A stretch of DNA of 63,327 nucleotides from contig NZ_JAEDAK010000022.1 in assembly GCF_016093275.1 (NCBI RefSeq), forward strand, positions 1 through 63,327, written 5' to 3'. The notes under the pieces were generated by a model, which saw nothing but the letters and a program-made list of their open reading frames with translations, had not been told where the DNA came from and searched no databases. Made by a program: the position numbers and the translations under genes. Position 1 is the first letter of the stretch; every line of letters starts with the position of its first letter. Of the stretch, positions 56,803 through 63,327 are shown in pieces. Source of the DNA: Inhella proteolytica (GTDB lineage Bacteria > Pseudomonadota > Gammaproteobacteria > Burkholderiales > Burkholderiaceae_C).

Positions 56803-57672
56803 ATGGACCGCCTGTCCACTCTGTTGGAGCGCTTTCCGGTCCGCGCCCGCCTGTTCCACCACGGGCCGTTGTGCGGGCTGACGCATTTCGCCGCCCAGCC
56901 GGGGCGCGGCTTTTTGCATGTGCTGCGGCGCGGCGAGATGGAACTGAGCCACCCCGGCGGCGGCGCGCCGCAGCGCCTGCGCGTGGCCGAGCCCAGCCTG
57001 CTGCTCTACCCGCGCCCGCTGGAGCACGACTTTCACAACGCCCCGGCCGAGGGCTCGGACTTCAGCTGCGCCCAGCTGGAATTTGCCGATGCCGAACGCC
57101 ACCCGCTGGCCAGCGCGCTGCCGCCCTTCATCTGCGTGCCCTTGCGCGAGGCCGAGGGCCTCTCCCCCGCGCTGGAGCTGCTGTTTGCCGAGCTGGAGCG
57201 CCCACGCTGCGGCCAGCGCCTGCTGGTGGACCGGCTGTTCGAGGTGGTGCTGCTGCAGCTGCTGCGCTGGCTGCTGGAGCGCGCGCCCCAGCTCGGCCTG
57301 CCCGAGGGCCTGCTGCTCGGCCTGGCCGACCCGGCCCTGGCGCGTTGCCTGGTGGCCCTGCACGAGGCCCCGGGCCGGGCCTGGACGCTGGAGGCGATGG
57401 CGGCCGAGGCCGGGCTCTCGCGTTCCGCCTTCGCGCTGCGCTTTCGTCAGCAACTGGGCTGCCCGCCGGCCGAATACCTGACGCGCTGGCGCCTGCTGCT
57501 GGTTCAGCAGCGCCTGCGCGCCGGTGCACCGCTGAAGAGCCTTGCCGCCGAGCTGGGCTATGCCAACCCCTCGGCGCTCTCCCGCGTCTTCAAGGCGCAG
57601 CTGGGTTGCTCGGTGCGCGATTGGCTGGCGCTGGACCTGACCGCCAGCCCCACCGCCCCGGAGCGCTCGTGA
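56803..57672 (+). CDS. AraC-family transcriptional regulator
   Basis: 289 residues. The N-terminal AraC-binding-like cupin domain includes GRGFLHVLRRGEMELSHPGG and LLLYPRPLEHDFHN; the C-terminal two HTH motifs are LEAMAAEAGLSRSAFALRFR and LKSLAAELGYANPSALSRVFKAQLG. It is divergent from the AhpD gene. The ATG at 56803 follows ATCGTCC without a strong ribosome binding site; it overlaps the next gene by GTGA (57669-57672). Confidence 0.9.
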   Translation: MDRLSTLLERFPVRARLFHHGPLCGLTHFAAQPGRGFLHVLRRGEMELSHPGGGAPQRLRVAEPSLLLYPRPLEHDFHNAPAEGSDFSCAQLEFADAERHPLASALPPFICVPLREAEGLSPALELLFAELERPRCGQRLLVDRLFEVVLLQLLRWLLERAPQLGLPEGLLLGLADPALARCLVALHEAPGRAWTLEAMAAEAGLSRSAFALRFRQQLGCPPAEYLTRWRLLLVQQRLRAGAPLKSLAAELGYANPSALSRVFKAQLGCSVRDWLALDLTASPTAPERS

Positions 57673-58214
57673 ACCATCCGCCGCCCCTGCCGCCACCGGA
57701 CGTGCTCACCGTTCAGATCGGCGGCGTGGACAAGGCCGAACTCCTGCAGCGCTTGGCCGCGGCCCAGGTGAAGATGAACCTCGCCGGCCAGCAGCTGTTT
57801 GCGGATGAGCGCTTCCGCACCGCGGCGCAGCCCGAGCAGATCCAGGTGCAGCAGATCAGCGTGGCCGACCTTGGCTTGCCGGACGGGGGTGTCATGGCGC
57901 AGATCCTGGCGGCAGCCGCAGGGCGTGGTTTGCAGCCCTGCCCGTTGGAGCTGGGCCCGCATCTGCGCCTGCTGCTGGACCAGGCCGAAGGCGCGCTGGG
58001 CTTTGCACCCACGCGGAACCAGTCGCCACCCGGCGCCATCACGGTGGTTTCGGCGCCGCTGTGCGAGGACGATGCGGTGCCCAAAGGCTTCTACCTGCGC
58101 CGCATCGAAGGCGTGCTGTGGCTGAGGGGCTACTGGTCCTCGGCCGAGCATGTGCGCCGGCCCGATGAACAGCTGGTGTTCGCCTACCCCGCCACCGCCA
58201 CCATCACCGCATAG
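57669..58214 (+). CDS. conserved protein of unknown function
   Basis: 181 residues from GTG 57669, coupled to the AraC stop. Recognisable segments are VLTVQIGGVDKAELLQRLAA, AQVKMNLAGQQLFAD, GAITVVSAPLCEDDAVPKGFYLRRIEGVLWLRGY. Similar proteins are scattered through bacteria with no assigned role. The 3' end overlaps modE by 31 bases on the other strand, an antisense convergent overlap. Confidence 0.65.
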   Translation: MNHPPPLPPPDVLTVQIGGVDKAELLQRLAAAQVKMNLAGQQLFADERFRTAAQPEQIQVQQISVADLGLPDGGVMAQILAAAAGRGLQPCPLELGPHLRLLLDQAEGALGFAPTRNQSPPGAITVVSAPLCEDDAVPKGFYLRRIEGVLWLRGYWSSAEHVRRPDEQLVFAYPATATITA

Positions 58215-58978
58215 GCCTTGAAGCAGGCCGTGGCCGGCTGGCCGACGCGCAGGTCCAGGGCCTCCACCGCGTCGTGGGTGACGCTGGCGGTGAGCTGCAT
58301 GCCGCCGGGCAGGGTCAGGCCCACCAGGGCGCCGGTGGCGCCCTTTTCCAGGCGCGAGATGGTGCCGGCGAGCTGGTTGCTGGCCGAGAGCTTGTAGCCG
58401 GCGAAGTCCTGCACCAGCACCACCTCGCTGGCCTTGACCATGGCCAGCGCCTCCTGGCCGACCTGCAGGTCCAGCGCGGCGGCGGCCTCGGCATTGATGG
58501 CGGCGCGCAGCGGCAGGCCGCCGGGCAGCTCCAGGCGGACCTGCACGGTGCTGGGGCCTTGCGTGAGGGCGGCGATGCGGCCGATGAACTGGTTGCGGGC
58601 AGTGGTCTTCATGGCGCGGCGCCGCAGCAGGGCGGCAAGTTCGGGGTGGTCGTGGAACTGGGCTAGCAGCCAGCCCTGCTGTTCGCGCAGGAACTCGGCC
58701 TGACGCTGCTGCAGCTGCTGCCAGGCCTGCAGCAGAGCCAAGGCGGCGGGGGTGAGCTGCGAGCCGCCGCCGCCGCGGCCGCCCTGCTGGGCCTGCACCA
58801 GCGGGGTCTGGGCCAGGTTGGTGGCCTGGTCCAGCAGCAGCCAGGCGCCCTTGTAGCTGTAGCCGGCGGCGCGCGCGGCGCGCTGCAGCGAGCCGGTCTG
58901 CTGCAGGGCCTGCAGCAGGGTGAAGAAGCGCGCGTCCAGGCGGCCGGCCAGGCGCAGATCGGCCTGCAGCAGGGTCAT
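58184..58978 (-). CDS. modE: molybdate-responsive regulator ModE
   Basis: 264 residues. The N-terminal LysR-like HTH is FFTLLQALQQTGSLQRAARAAGYSYKGAWLLL; the C-terminus has two TOBE/Mop repeats (TTARNQFIGRIAALTQGPSTV and SASNQLAGTISRLEKGATGALV) that bind molybdate. It represses modBACE when molybdate is plentiful. It is the last gene of the operon (ATGA overlap with modC), an order less usual than divergent modE. Confidence 0.95.
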   Translation of the reverse strand: MTLLQADLRLAGRLDARFFTLLQALQQTGSLQRAARAAGYSYKGAWLLLDQATNLAQTPLVQAQQGGRGGGGSQLTPAALALLQAWQQLQQRQAEFLREQQGWLLAQFHDHPELAALLRRRAMKTTARNQFIGRIAALTQGPSTVQVRLELPGGLPLRAAINAEAAAALDLQVGQEALAMVKASEVVLVQDFAGYKLSASNQLAGTISRLEKGATGALVGLTLPGGMQLTASVTHDAVEALDLRVGQPATACFKAYAVMVAVAG

Positions 58979-59739
58979 GGGTCGAGCAGCCGGCGCTTGC
59001 GCGCGGTCTCGGGGTCATCGGGCGGCGGCGCCAAGCCGGCGGCCTCGCGCTCGGCGGCGCTGGCGGCGCGCAAATCGACGCGGCGCTGCACGCGGCCCTC
59101 GTCGAACAGATAGGCCTCGTCGGCCAGCGCGAGCAGGTCGTCGACGTCATGCGTCACCAGCAGGGCGGGCACGCCGAACTGTTCGCGCACGCGCTTGAGT
59201 TCGGTGCGCAGCTGGGCGCGCAGCATGGGGTTGAGCGCCGCGAAGGGTTCGTCCAGCAGCAGCAGGCTGGGGCGCGCGGCCAGGGCGCGCGCCAGGGCCA
59301 CGCGCTGGCGTTGGCCGCCGGAGAGCCGGTCCGGCCGGCTCTGCGCCAGCGCGCTCAGGCCGAAGCTGTCGAGCAGGGTATCGACGCGCGCGGCGTCGGC
59401 GGCCTGCAGGCGCTGGTACCAGCGCGTCAGCCCGAAGGCCACGTTGGCGCGCACGCTCAAGTGCGGGAACAGCGCGTAGTGCTGGAACAGGTAGCCGACG
59501 CGGCGCTCGGGCACCGGGCGGTTGAGGCGCTGGGCGCTGTCGAACCAGCACTCGCCCTGCACCACGATGCGCCCCCGCTGCAGCGGCAGCAGGCCGGCCA
59601 CGGCCTGCAGGCTGAGCGATTTGCCGGCACCTGAGGGGCCGTAGAAGCCGAGCACGGCGGCGTCGCTGCGCAGCTCCACGTCCAGGCGGAACTGGCGCGC
59701 GCCTTCGTGCAGTTCGGTGTGCAGGGCCAGTTCGATCAT
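58975..59739 (-). CDS. modC: molybdate ABC transporter ATP-binding protein
   Basis: 254 residues. Walker A GPSGAGKS (34-41), Q-loop LFQHYALFPHLSVRANV, signature RLSGGQRQRVALARALA, Walker B LLLLDEPFAALNP. The usual C-terminal TOBE domain is missing; ModE probably covers that sensing. The start at 59739 follows modA by 14 bases. Confidence 0.95.
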   Translation of the reverse strand: MIELALHTELHEGARQFRLDVELRSDAAVLGFYGPSGAGKSLSLQAVAGLLPLQRGRIVVQGECWFDSAQRLNRPVPERRVGYLFQHYALFPHLSVRANVAFGLTRWYQRLQAADAARVDTLLDSFGLSALAQSRPDRLSGGQRQRVALARALAARPSLLLLDEPFAALNPMLRAQLRTELKRVREQFGVPALLVTHDVDDLLALADEAYLFDEGRVQRRVDLRAASAAEREAAGLAPPPDDPETARKRRLLDP

Positions 59740-59753
59740 GGTGCGCTGGGCAC

Positions 59754-60491
59754 TCAGGGCGCTAGGAAGCCGTGCGCCCGCAGCAGGGCCTGGGCGGAGG
59801 CGCCGAGCAGGTGGTCGATGAAGGCGCGCGCCAGCTGCGGGTGGCGGCTGCCGGCCACCGCGGCCACCGGGTAACGCACCGGCTCGTGGCCCTCCACCTG
59901 CAGGGCCAGCCGCACGCGCGCACCCCGCACATCGCTGCGGTAAACGAAGCCGGCCTCGACCTCGCCGCGCGCCACGTAGTCCAGCACTTGGCGCACGTGG
60001 TCGGCCGGCACGAGCTTGGGCTGCAAGGCCTGCCACAGCTGTGCGCGCTCCAGCGCCTGCTGGGTGTAGCGGCCCACCGGCACGGTGGCGGGTTTGCCCA
60101 CGGCAATGCGCTTCACGGCGGCGTGCTGCAGGCCGCTCAGGCTGGCCAGCGCGCTGCCGGGCGGCGTCACCAGCACCAGCTCGTTGCGGGCGAAGGGGTG
60201 GCGGCTGGTGGGGTCGATCAGCTGCTGCGCGGCGGCGCGGTCCATCGTGGCCTCATCGGCGCTGGCGAACACGTCCACCGGCGCGCCCTGGGCGATCTGC
60301 TGCAGCAGCTGGCCCGAGCCGGCGAAGTTGAAGCGCAGCCGGGCGCCGGGGTGGGCGGCTTCGAAGCCCGGGGCCAGGGCCTTGAAGGCATCGGCCAGGC
60401 TGGCGGCGGCCGACACGGTCAGTTCGCGCGGCGCGGTCTGGGCCTGGACGGACAGGGGCAGGAGCAGCAGGAGCAGGGAGCGGCGCTGCAT
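59754..60491 (-). CDS. modA: molybdate-binding periplasmic protein
   Basis: 245 residues. A signal peptide (MQRRSLLLLLLPLSVQA-Q) precedes ELTVSAAASLADAFKALAPG, FNFAGSGQLLQQIAQGAPVDVFASAD, and ARGEVEAGFVYRSDV, standard ModA sequence. It binds molybdate (and tungstate) and delivers it to ModB. The start lies in TGATG with the modB stop. Confidence 0.96.
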   Translation of the reverse strand: MQRRSLLLLLLPLSVQAQTAPRELTVSAAASLADAFKALAPGFEAAHPGARLRFNFAGSGQLLQQIAQGAPVDVFASADEATMDRAAAQQLIDPTSRHPFARNELVLVTPPGSALASLSGLQHAAVKRIAVGKPATVPVGRYTQQALERAQLWQALQPKLVPADHVRQVLDYVARGEVEAGFVYRSDVRGARVRLALQVEGHEPVRYPVAAVAGSRHPQLARAFIDHLLGASAQALLRAHGFLAP

Positions 60492-61177
60492 CAGTCGAAC
60501 CTCCGGGGCGGGTGGGTTTGCAGGAAGCGGTTGGAGGCCAGCAGCACCGCCACCGACAACGCCGACACCGCCAGCGAAAGCGCCAGCGCGGCCTCGTCCT
60601 GGCCGGCCTGCACGGCGTCGTAGATGGCCATGGCGGCGGTCTGGGTCTGGCCAGGGATGGAGCCGGCCACCATCAGCGAGGCGCCGAACTCGCCCAGCGC
60701 GCGCGCGAACGCCAGCAGGGTGCCGGCCAGGATGCCCGGCCAGGCCAGCGGCAGGGTGACGCGCAGGAACACGCCCCAGCACGACTGCCGCAGCGTGCGC
60801 GCGGCGGCCTCCAGCTCGGGGTCCACCTGGGCCAGCGCCGTGCTCGCGGCCTTCAGCACCAGGGGTAGGGCGACGAGCGTGGACGCCAGCACCGCGCCAT
60901 GCCAGTGAAAGATCAGCGTGTAGTCGAGGTGCTCGCGCAGCCAGACGCCGATCGGGCCCTGGCGCCCCATCAGCAGCAGGATGCCGTAGCCGAGCACCGT
61001 GGGCGGCAGCACCAGGGGCAGCATGCACAGGGCCTCCAGCATGCCGCGCCCGGGCAGGCGCGTGCGCGCCACCAGCCAGGCCAGGGCCAGGCCCAGCAGC
61101 AGCGCGCACAGCGTGGCCAGCGCGGCCACGCGCAGGCTCAGGAGCAGGGGCTCGGAGGCCAGGGCATCCAGCAGCAT
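60491..61177 (-). CDS. modB: molybdate ABC transporter permease
   Basis: 228 residues from ATG 61177. Five to six helices and the permease loop ARALGEFGASLMVAGSIPGQTQT (EAA motif) are visible. An in-frame start at 61222 exists, but it would place the ModE-type palindrome inside the coding region, so 61177 is preferred. It is the first gene of modBACE. Confidence 0.95.
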   Translation of the reverse strand: MLLDALASEPLLLSLRVAALATLCALLLGLALAWLVARTRLPGRGMLEALCMLPLVLPPTVLGYGILLLMGRQGPIGVWLREHLDYTLIFHWHGAVLASTLVALPLVLKAASTALAQVDPELEAAARTLRQSCWGVFLRVTLPLAWPGILAGTLLAFARALGEFGASLMVAGSIPGQTQTAAMAIYDAVQAGQDEAALALSLAVSALSVAVLLASNRFLQTHPPRRFD

Positions 61178-61180
61178 CAG

Positions 61181-61204
61181 CGCAATGTAGCGCGCTACAT
61201 CACG
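61181..61204. promoter_or_regulatory. ModE-type operator
   Basis: ATGTAGCGCGCTACAT (61185-61200) is a perfect 16-bp palindrome, flanked by CG half-sites to give CG-N2-ATGTA-N6-TACAT-N2-CG, the architecture of ModE-binding sites (CGxTATATA-N6-TATATAxCG). It stands in the divergent gap between modB and the kinase gene. Confidence 0.82.
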
Positions 61205-61263
61205 CTTGCCGAAAAGGCCCACATGGGTCGCGGTTCAGAATCGCGCCACGACAGGGAGGGGGC

Positions 61264-63132
61264 ATGGACCCAAGGACGGAGGCCGACTGGCCGTGGCTGC
61301 AGGCCGAGCAGGCGCGCGCCCTGGCCGAGCCCGATGCCGCGCTGGCGCAGTTCGAGGCCGCCTGGCCCCGCTGGCCGGCGCCGCAGGCCGAGCCCGGCTG
61401 GCGCGCCCAGCTGGGTCTGCACCTGGCCGAACTGCTGCTGCGCCTGTGGCGCTTTGACGAGCTGGAGCAGCTGCTGCCCGCGCTGCACGATGCGGTGCAG
61501 GCGCAGGACGACGTGCTGCTGCAGGCCCGGGCGGCCCTGCTGCAGGTGAACCAGGACGTGCGCAAGGGCCGGCTGGGCCTGGCGCTCACCGCCCTGGGCC
61601 CGCTGGCTGCGCTGGCCCAGGCGCGGCCCGAGCCCGCCCTGCGCGCCCTGCACGCGCTGGCCCTGGCGCGGGTGCTGCAGGGCCAGGGCGAGCACGAGCG
61701 CGCGCTGGTCTGCCTGGACGACGCGCTGCCCCTGCTGCCCGCCGCCGGCCTGCCGCGCCAACTGCCCCTGCTGTGGCTGCGGCGTGCCTCCAGCCACCAC
61801 GCGCTGGGCCAGTGGCCGGCGTACCGCGCGGCGCTGCAGCACTGCGTGCAGGCGGCCCTGGCCCAGCGCGACCACGCCGCCGCCTGCAATGCGCTCACCG
61901 GCGTGGCCGAGGACCTGACGCGCGCCGGCGAGCACGCCGCCGCCCAGGCCACGCTGCAGCAGGCCGAGGCCCTGCTGGCGCGCGTGCCGGCCCGGCGCGC
62001 CCAGCTGGAGGCCGAGGTGCTGGCCGCTGCCGCCCATCTGGCCGCCGCGCAGGGCCGGTGGCCGCAGGCGGTGCAGCAGATGCAGCAAGTGATCGAGCTG
62101 AAGCGCGCCAGCAGCACGCGCGCGCAGACGCAGCGCCGCCTGCGCGAGCTGGCGCCCTGGCAACTGCAGGCCGGCCAGCCCGAGGCCGCACTGGCCAGCC
62201 TGCAGCAGGCCCATGAGCTGGAACTGGGCGCCCTGCGCGCCGCCCAGGCCGAGGAGCTGGCGCTGAAGACCGAACGGCTGGAGCGCGAGCTGGCGCGCCA
62301 GGCCCAGCAGGGCGCCGAGCAGCAGGCGCTGCAGCTGCAGCAGGCCAACGAGGCACTCGGTGAGGCGCTGCGCGTGCAGCGCGAGCTGCTGGATCAGCTG
62401 GTGCAGAGCGGCCGCCAGGCCGCGCTGGGTGCCATGCTGGCCGGGCTGGCGCATGAGCTCAACACCCCGCTGGGCAATGCGCTCACCGCCGTCAGCACCA
62501 CGCACGAGCGCCTGCGCCAGACGCAGCGCCTGTTCGGCCTGGGTGCGCTGGGCCGGCGCGCCCTGCAGGGCGATTTGCTGGCTGCGCTGGAGGGCAGCGA
62601 ACTGGCGCAGCGCAACCTGGAGCGCGTGCTGCAGCTGCTCAGCGGCTACCAGGAGCTGAACCCCGAGCTGCTGGCCGCGCGCCCGCGCAGCGCGCGCCTG
62701 GCCGAGCTGGTGCTGCAGGCCTGGCAGCGCGCCGTGCCGGCCGATGCCGCGCTGGAGCTGGAGCTGCAGGCGGATGTGAGCGCGCAGGTCTGCGCCGACA
62801 GCCTGCAGGCCGTGCTGGTGGAGCTGCTGCACAACGTGCAGCGCCACGCCTACCCGGCCGGCCAGGGCGGCCGCGTGCGCGTGCGCGCCTGGACGGCCGA
62901 TGGGCGCCACCACCTGGAGCTGGCCGATGGCGGCTGCGGCATCCCGAGTGGCCTGCTGCCGCGCATCTTTGACCCTTACGTCTCCAGCCAGTTCGGCCAG
63001 GGCCGCAGCGGCCTGGGCCTGTTCAGCGCCCAGGTGCTGGTGAACACCCGGCTGCGTGGTCAGCTGCAGGTGCACAGCGCGCCGGGCGAGGGCACGCGAT
63101 TCACGATCGAGTGGCCGGCTTCTTCCGAGTAG
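61264..63132 (+). CDS. TPR-containing sensor histidine kinase, orphan
   Basis: 622 residues, cytoplasmic, no membrane helix. Residues 1-330 are degenerate TPR-like helical repeats; a coiled coil (LALKTERLERELARQAQQG) follows. The phosphoacceptor His397 lies in LAGLAHELNTPLGNALTAVS. The HATPase domain has the N-box ELLHNVQRHAYP, the G1 box LADGGCGIPSG and the G2 box GRSGLGLFSA. No response regulator is adjacent. It is divergent from modB across the ModE site. Confidence 0.9.
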   Translation: MDPRTEADWPWLQAEQARALAEPDAALAQFEAAWPRWPAPQAEPGWRAQLGLHLAELLLRLWRFDELEQLLPALHDAVQAQDDVLLQARAALLQVNQDVRKGRLGLALTALGPLAALAQARPEPALRALHALALARVLQGQGEHERALVCLDDALPLLPAAGLPRQLPLLWLRRASSHHALGQWPAYRAALQHCVQAALAQRDHAAACNALTGVAEDLTRAGEHAAAQATLQQAEALLARVPARRAQLEAEVLAAAAHLAAAQGRWPQAVQQMQQVIELKRASSTRAQTQRRLRELAPWQLQAGQPEAALASLQQAHELELGALRAAQAEELALKTERLERELARQAQQGAEQQALQLQQANEALGEALRVQRELLDQLVQSGRQAALGAMLAGLAHELNTPLGNALTAVSTTHERLRQTQRLFGLGALGRRALQGDLLAALEGSELAQRNLERVLQLLSGYQELNPELLAARPRSARLAELVLQAWQRAVPADAALELELQADVSAQVCADSLQAVLVELLHNVQRHAYPAGQGGRVRVRAWTADGRHHLELADGGCGIPSGLLPRIFDPYVSSQFGQGRSGLGLFSAQVLVNTRLRGQLQVHSAPGEGTRFTIEWPASSE

Positions 63133-63146
63133 GGTGCTGCAGTCTT

Positions 63147-63203
63147 GCGTGAGAGCCCCCCGGGATGTCGCCCCGGCAGGCGACCTACTTCTCTTTGCTT
63201 CGC
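63147..63203. repeat. interrupted hairpin repeat at IS insertion point
   Basis: After the kinase gene, a GGGATGTCGCCCC-like hairpin is followed by the left arm CGACCTACTTCTCTTTG and loop CTTCGC. The expected right arm (CAAAGAGAAGTAGGTCG) is missing; instead sequence of another nature begins at 63204. The layout copies the intact element at 19628-19692. Confidence 0.6.
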
Positions 63204-63327
63204 TGTTCGGAGTCAGGACATGGGTAACAGGTGTGCCGGGACATGGGTAACACCTTGAACTCAAGTGTCGGGCGCGAAATTGCGCAGGTCGATCTGCATG
63301 AACCTCTGGTGGCAGAAGTACACGTCA
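63204..63327 (-). mobile_element. end of an insertion sequence (IS481-like), cut by window edge
   Basis: Sequence from TGTTCGG at 63204 onward contains the 14-base direct repeat GGACATGGGTAACA twice (63216-63229 and 63239-63252), typical of transposase-binding subterminal repeats. A minus-strand frame from 63261 is the C-terminus of a transposase. The rest of the element lies outside. Confidence 0.65.
63261..63327 (-). CDS. C-terminus of an IS transposase, partial
   Basis: The visible 21 residues read DVYFCHQRFMQIDLRNFAPD before a final Thr and TGA stop at 63261. The pattern V-Y-F-x-H-x-x-L/M-x-x-I-D resembles the C-terminal strand of IS481/IS3-like integrase-core transposases. The assignment is from this short tail and from the terminal repeats next to it. 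Confidence 0.55.
   Translation of the reverse strand, partial: DVYFCHQRFMQIDLRNFAPDT

Noticed and set aside
61195-63264. Minus-strand ORF of 689 residues opposite the histidine kinase
   Set aside because: Gln/Leu/Gly-rich shadow of the kinase; catalytic boxes are on the plus strand.
1-63327. CRISPR arrays, rRNA and tRNA genes
   Set aside because: No regularly spaced direct repeats and no tRNA-like or rRNA-like sequence was recognised; short RNAs without strong structure could be missed by eye.

Overview
The window is GC-rich chromosome, very probably from a betaproteobacterium of the order Burkholderiales (Rubrivivax/Ideonella/Roseateles-like). This is inferred from gene content, codon bias and the GC-rich intergenic hairpin repeats; no rRNA or tRNA gene is present to anchor taxonomy. 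Many adjacent genes overlap by 1-11 bases, mostly as ATGA or TGATG junctions, so most clusters are tight operons.

Layout. 1-6.2 kb: a truncated MalT/LuxR-type ATPase regulator, a redoxin plus DsbD-like thiol reductase pair, a YjbR-type protein and an acetyltransferase. 6.4-8.5 kb: an AT-richer integron remnant with an attI-like site, three clear attC sites, one degenerate attC candidate and four cassette ORFs, but no recognisable integrase. 8.7-15.6 kb: a glyoxalase-fold protein, a DUF4382 lipoprotein, a three-gene minus-strand cluster (S4 RNA-binding, zinc-ribbon membrane protein, unknown), trhO and an RluA-type synthase, a Phd/VapC toxin-antitoxin pair and a small RTX/DUF4214 protein. 15.8-27.5 kb: the aerobic phenylacetate catabolon, paaGIABCDE - SH3 gene - paaR - two small genes - paaZ, with divergent paaY; a perfect palindromic PaaR-type operator lies between paaG and paaY. 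27.8-36.2 kb: housekeeping and poorly known genes (MazG-like, DnaQ-like exonuclease, WYL regulator with a divergent unknown gene, DEAD-box helicase, cobalamin adenosyltransferase, acyltransferase, FAD-linked oxidase).

36.2-41.0 kb: the conserved prkA-yeaH-spoVR stress cluster. 41.3-52.3 kb: the origin-proximal chromosome partition and tRNA/rRNA modification block: parB, then about 6 kb of unrelated genes including argC, then parA, rsmG, a cysteine hydrolase and mnmG. One canonical parS lies inside mnmG and one near-perfect parS inside rsmG. A second toxin-antitoxin pair sits immediately upstream of mnmG. 53.6-56.0 kb: an arsR - fatty acid hydroxylase - arsC - aquaporin operon behind a 14-bp inverted repeat that overlaps the arsR start codon. 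56.2-61.2 kb: an AhpD-like protein with divergent AraC regulator, an unknown conserved protein, and the molybdate operon modBACE preceded by a palindromic ModE-type site. 61.3-63.3 kb: an orphan TPR histidine kinase, then the end of an insertion sequence that has split a hairpin repeat.

How it works together: paa genes convert phenylacetyl-CoA through the epoxide and oxepin intermediates under PaaR control; parABS, mnmG and rsmG place the region near the replication origin; the ars-like operon probably detoxifies arsenic through ArsC plus AqpS-type efflux. The most unusual items are the integrase-less integron, the split parA/parB, the toxin-antitoxin pair fused to the mnmG transcription unit, the membrane hydroxylase inside the ars operon, and a cluster of DnaA-box-like 9-mers flanking paaY.
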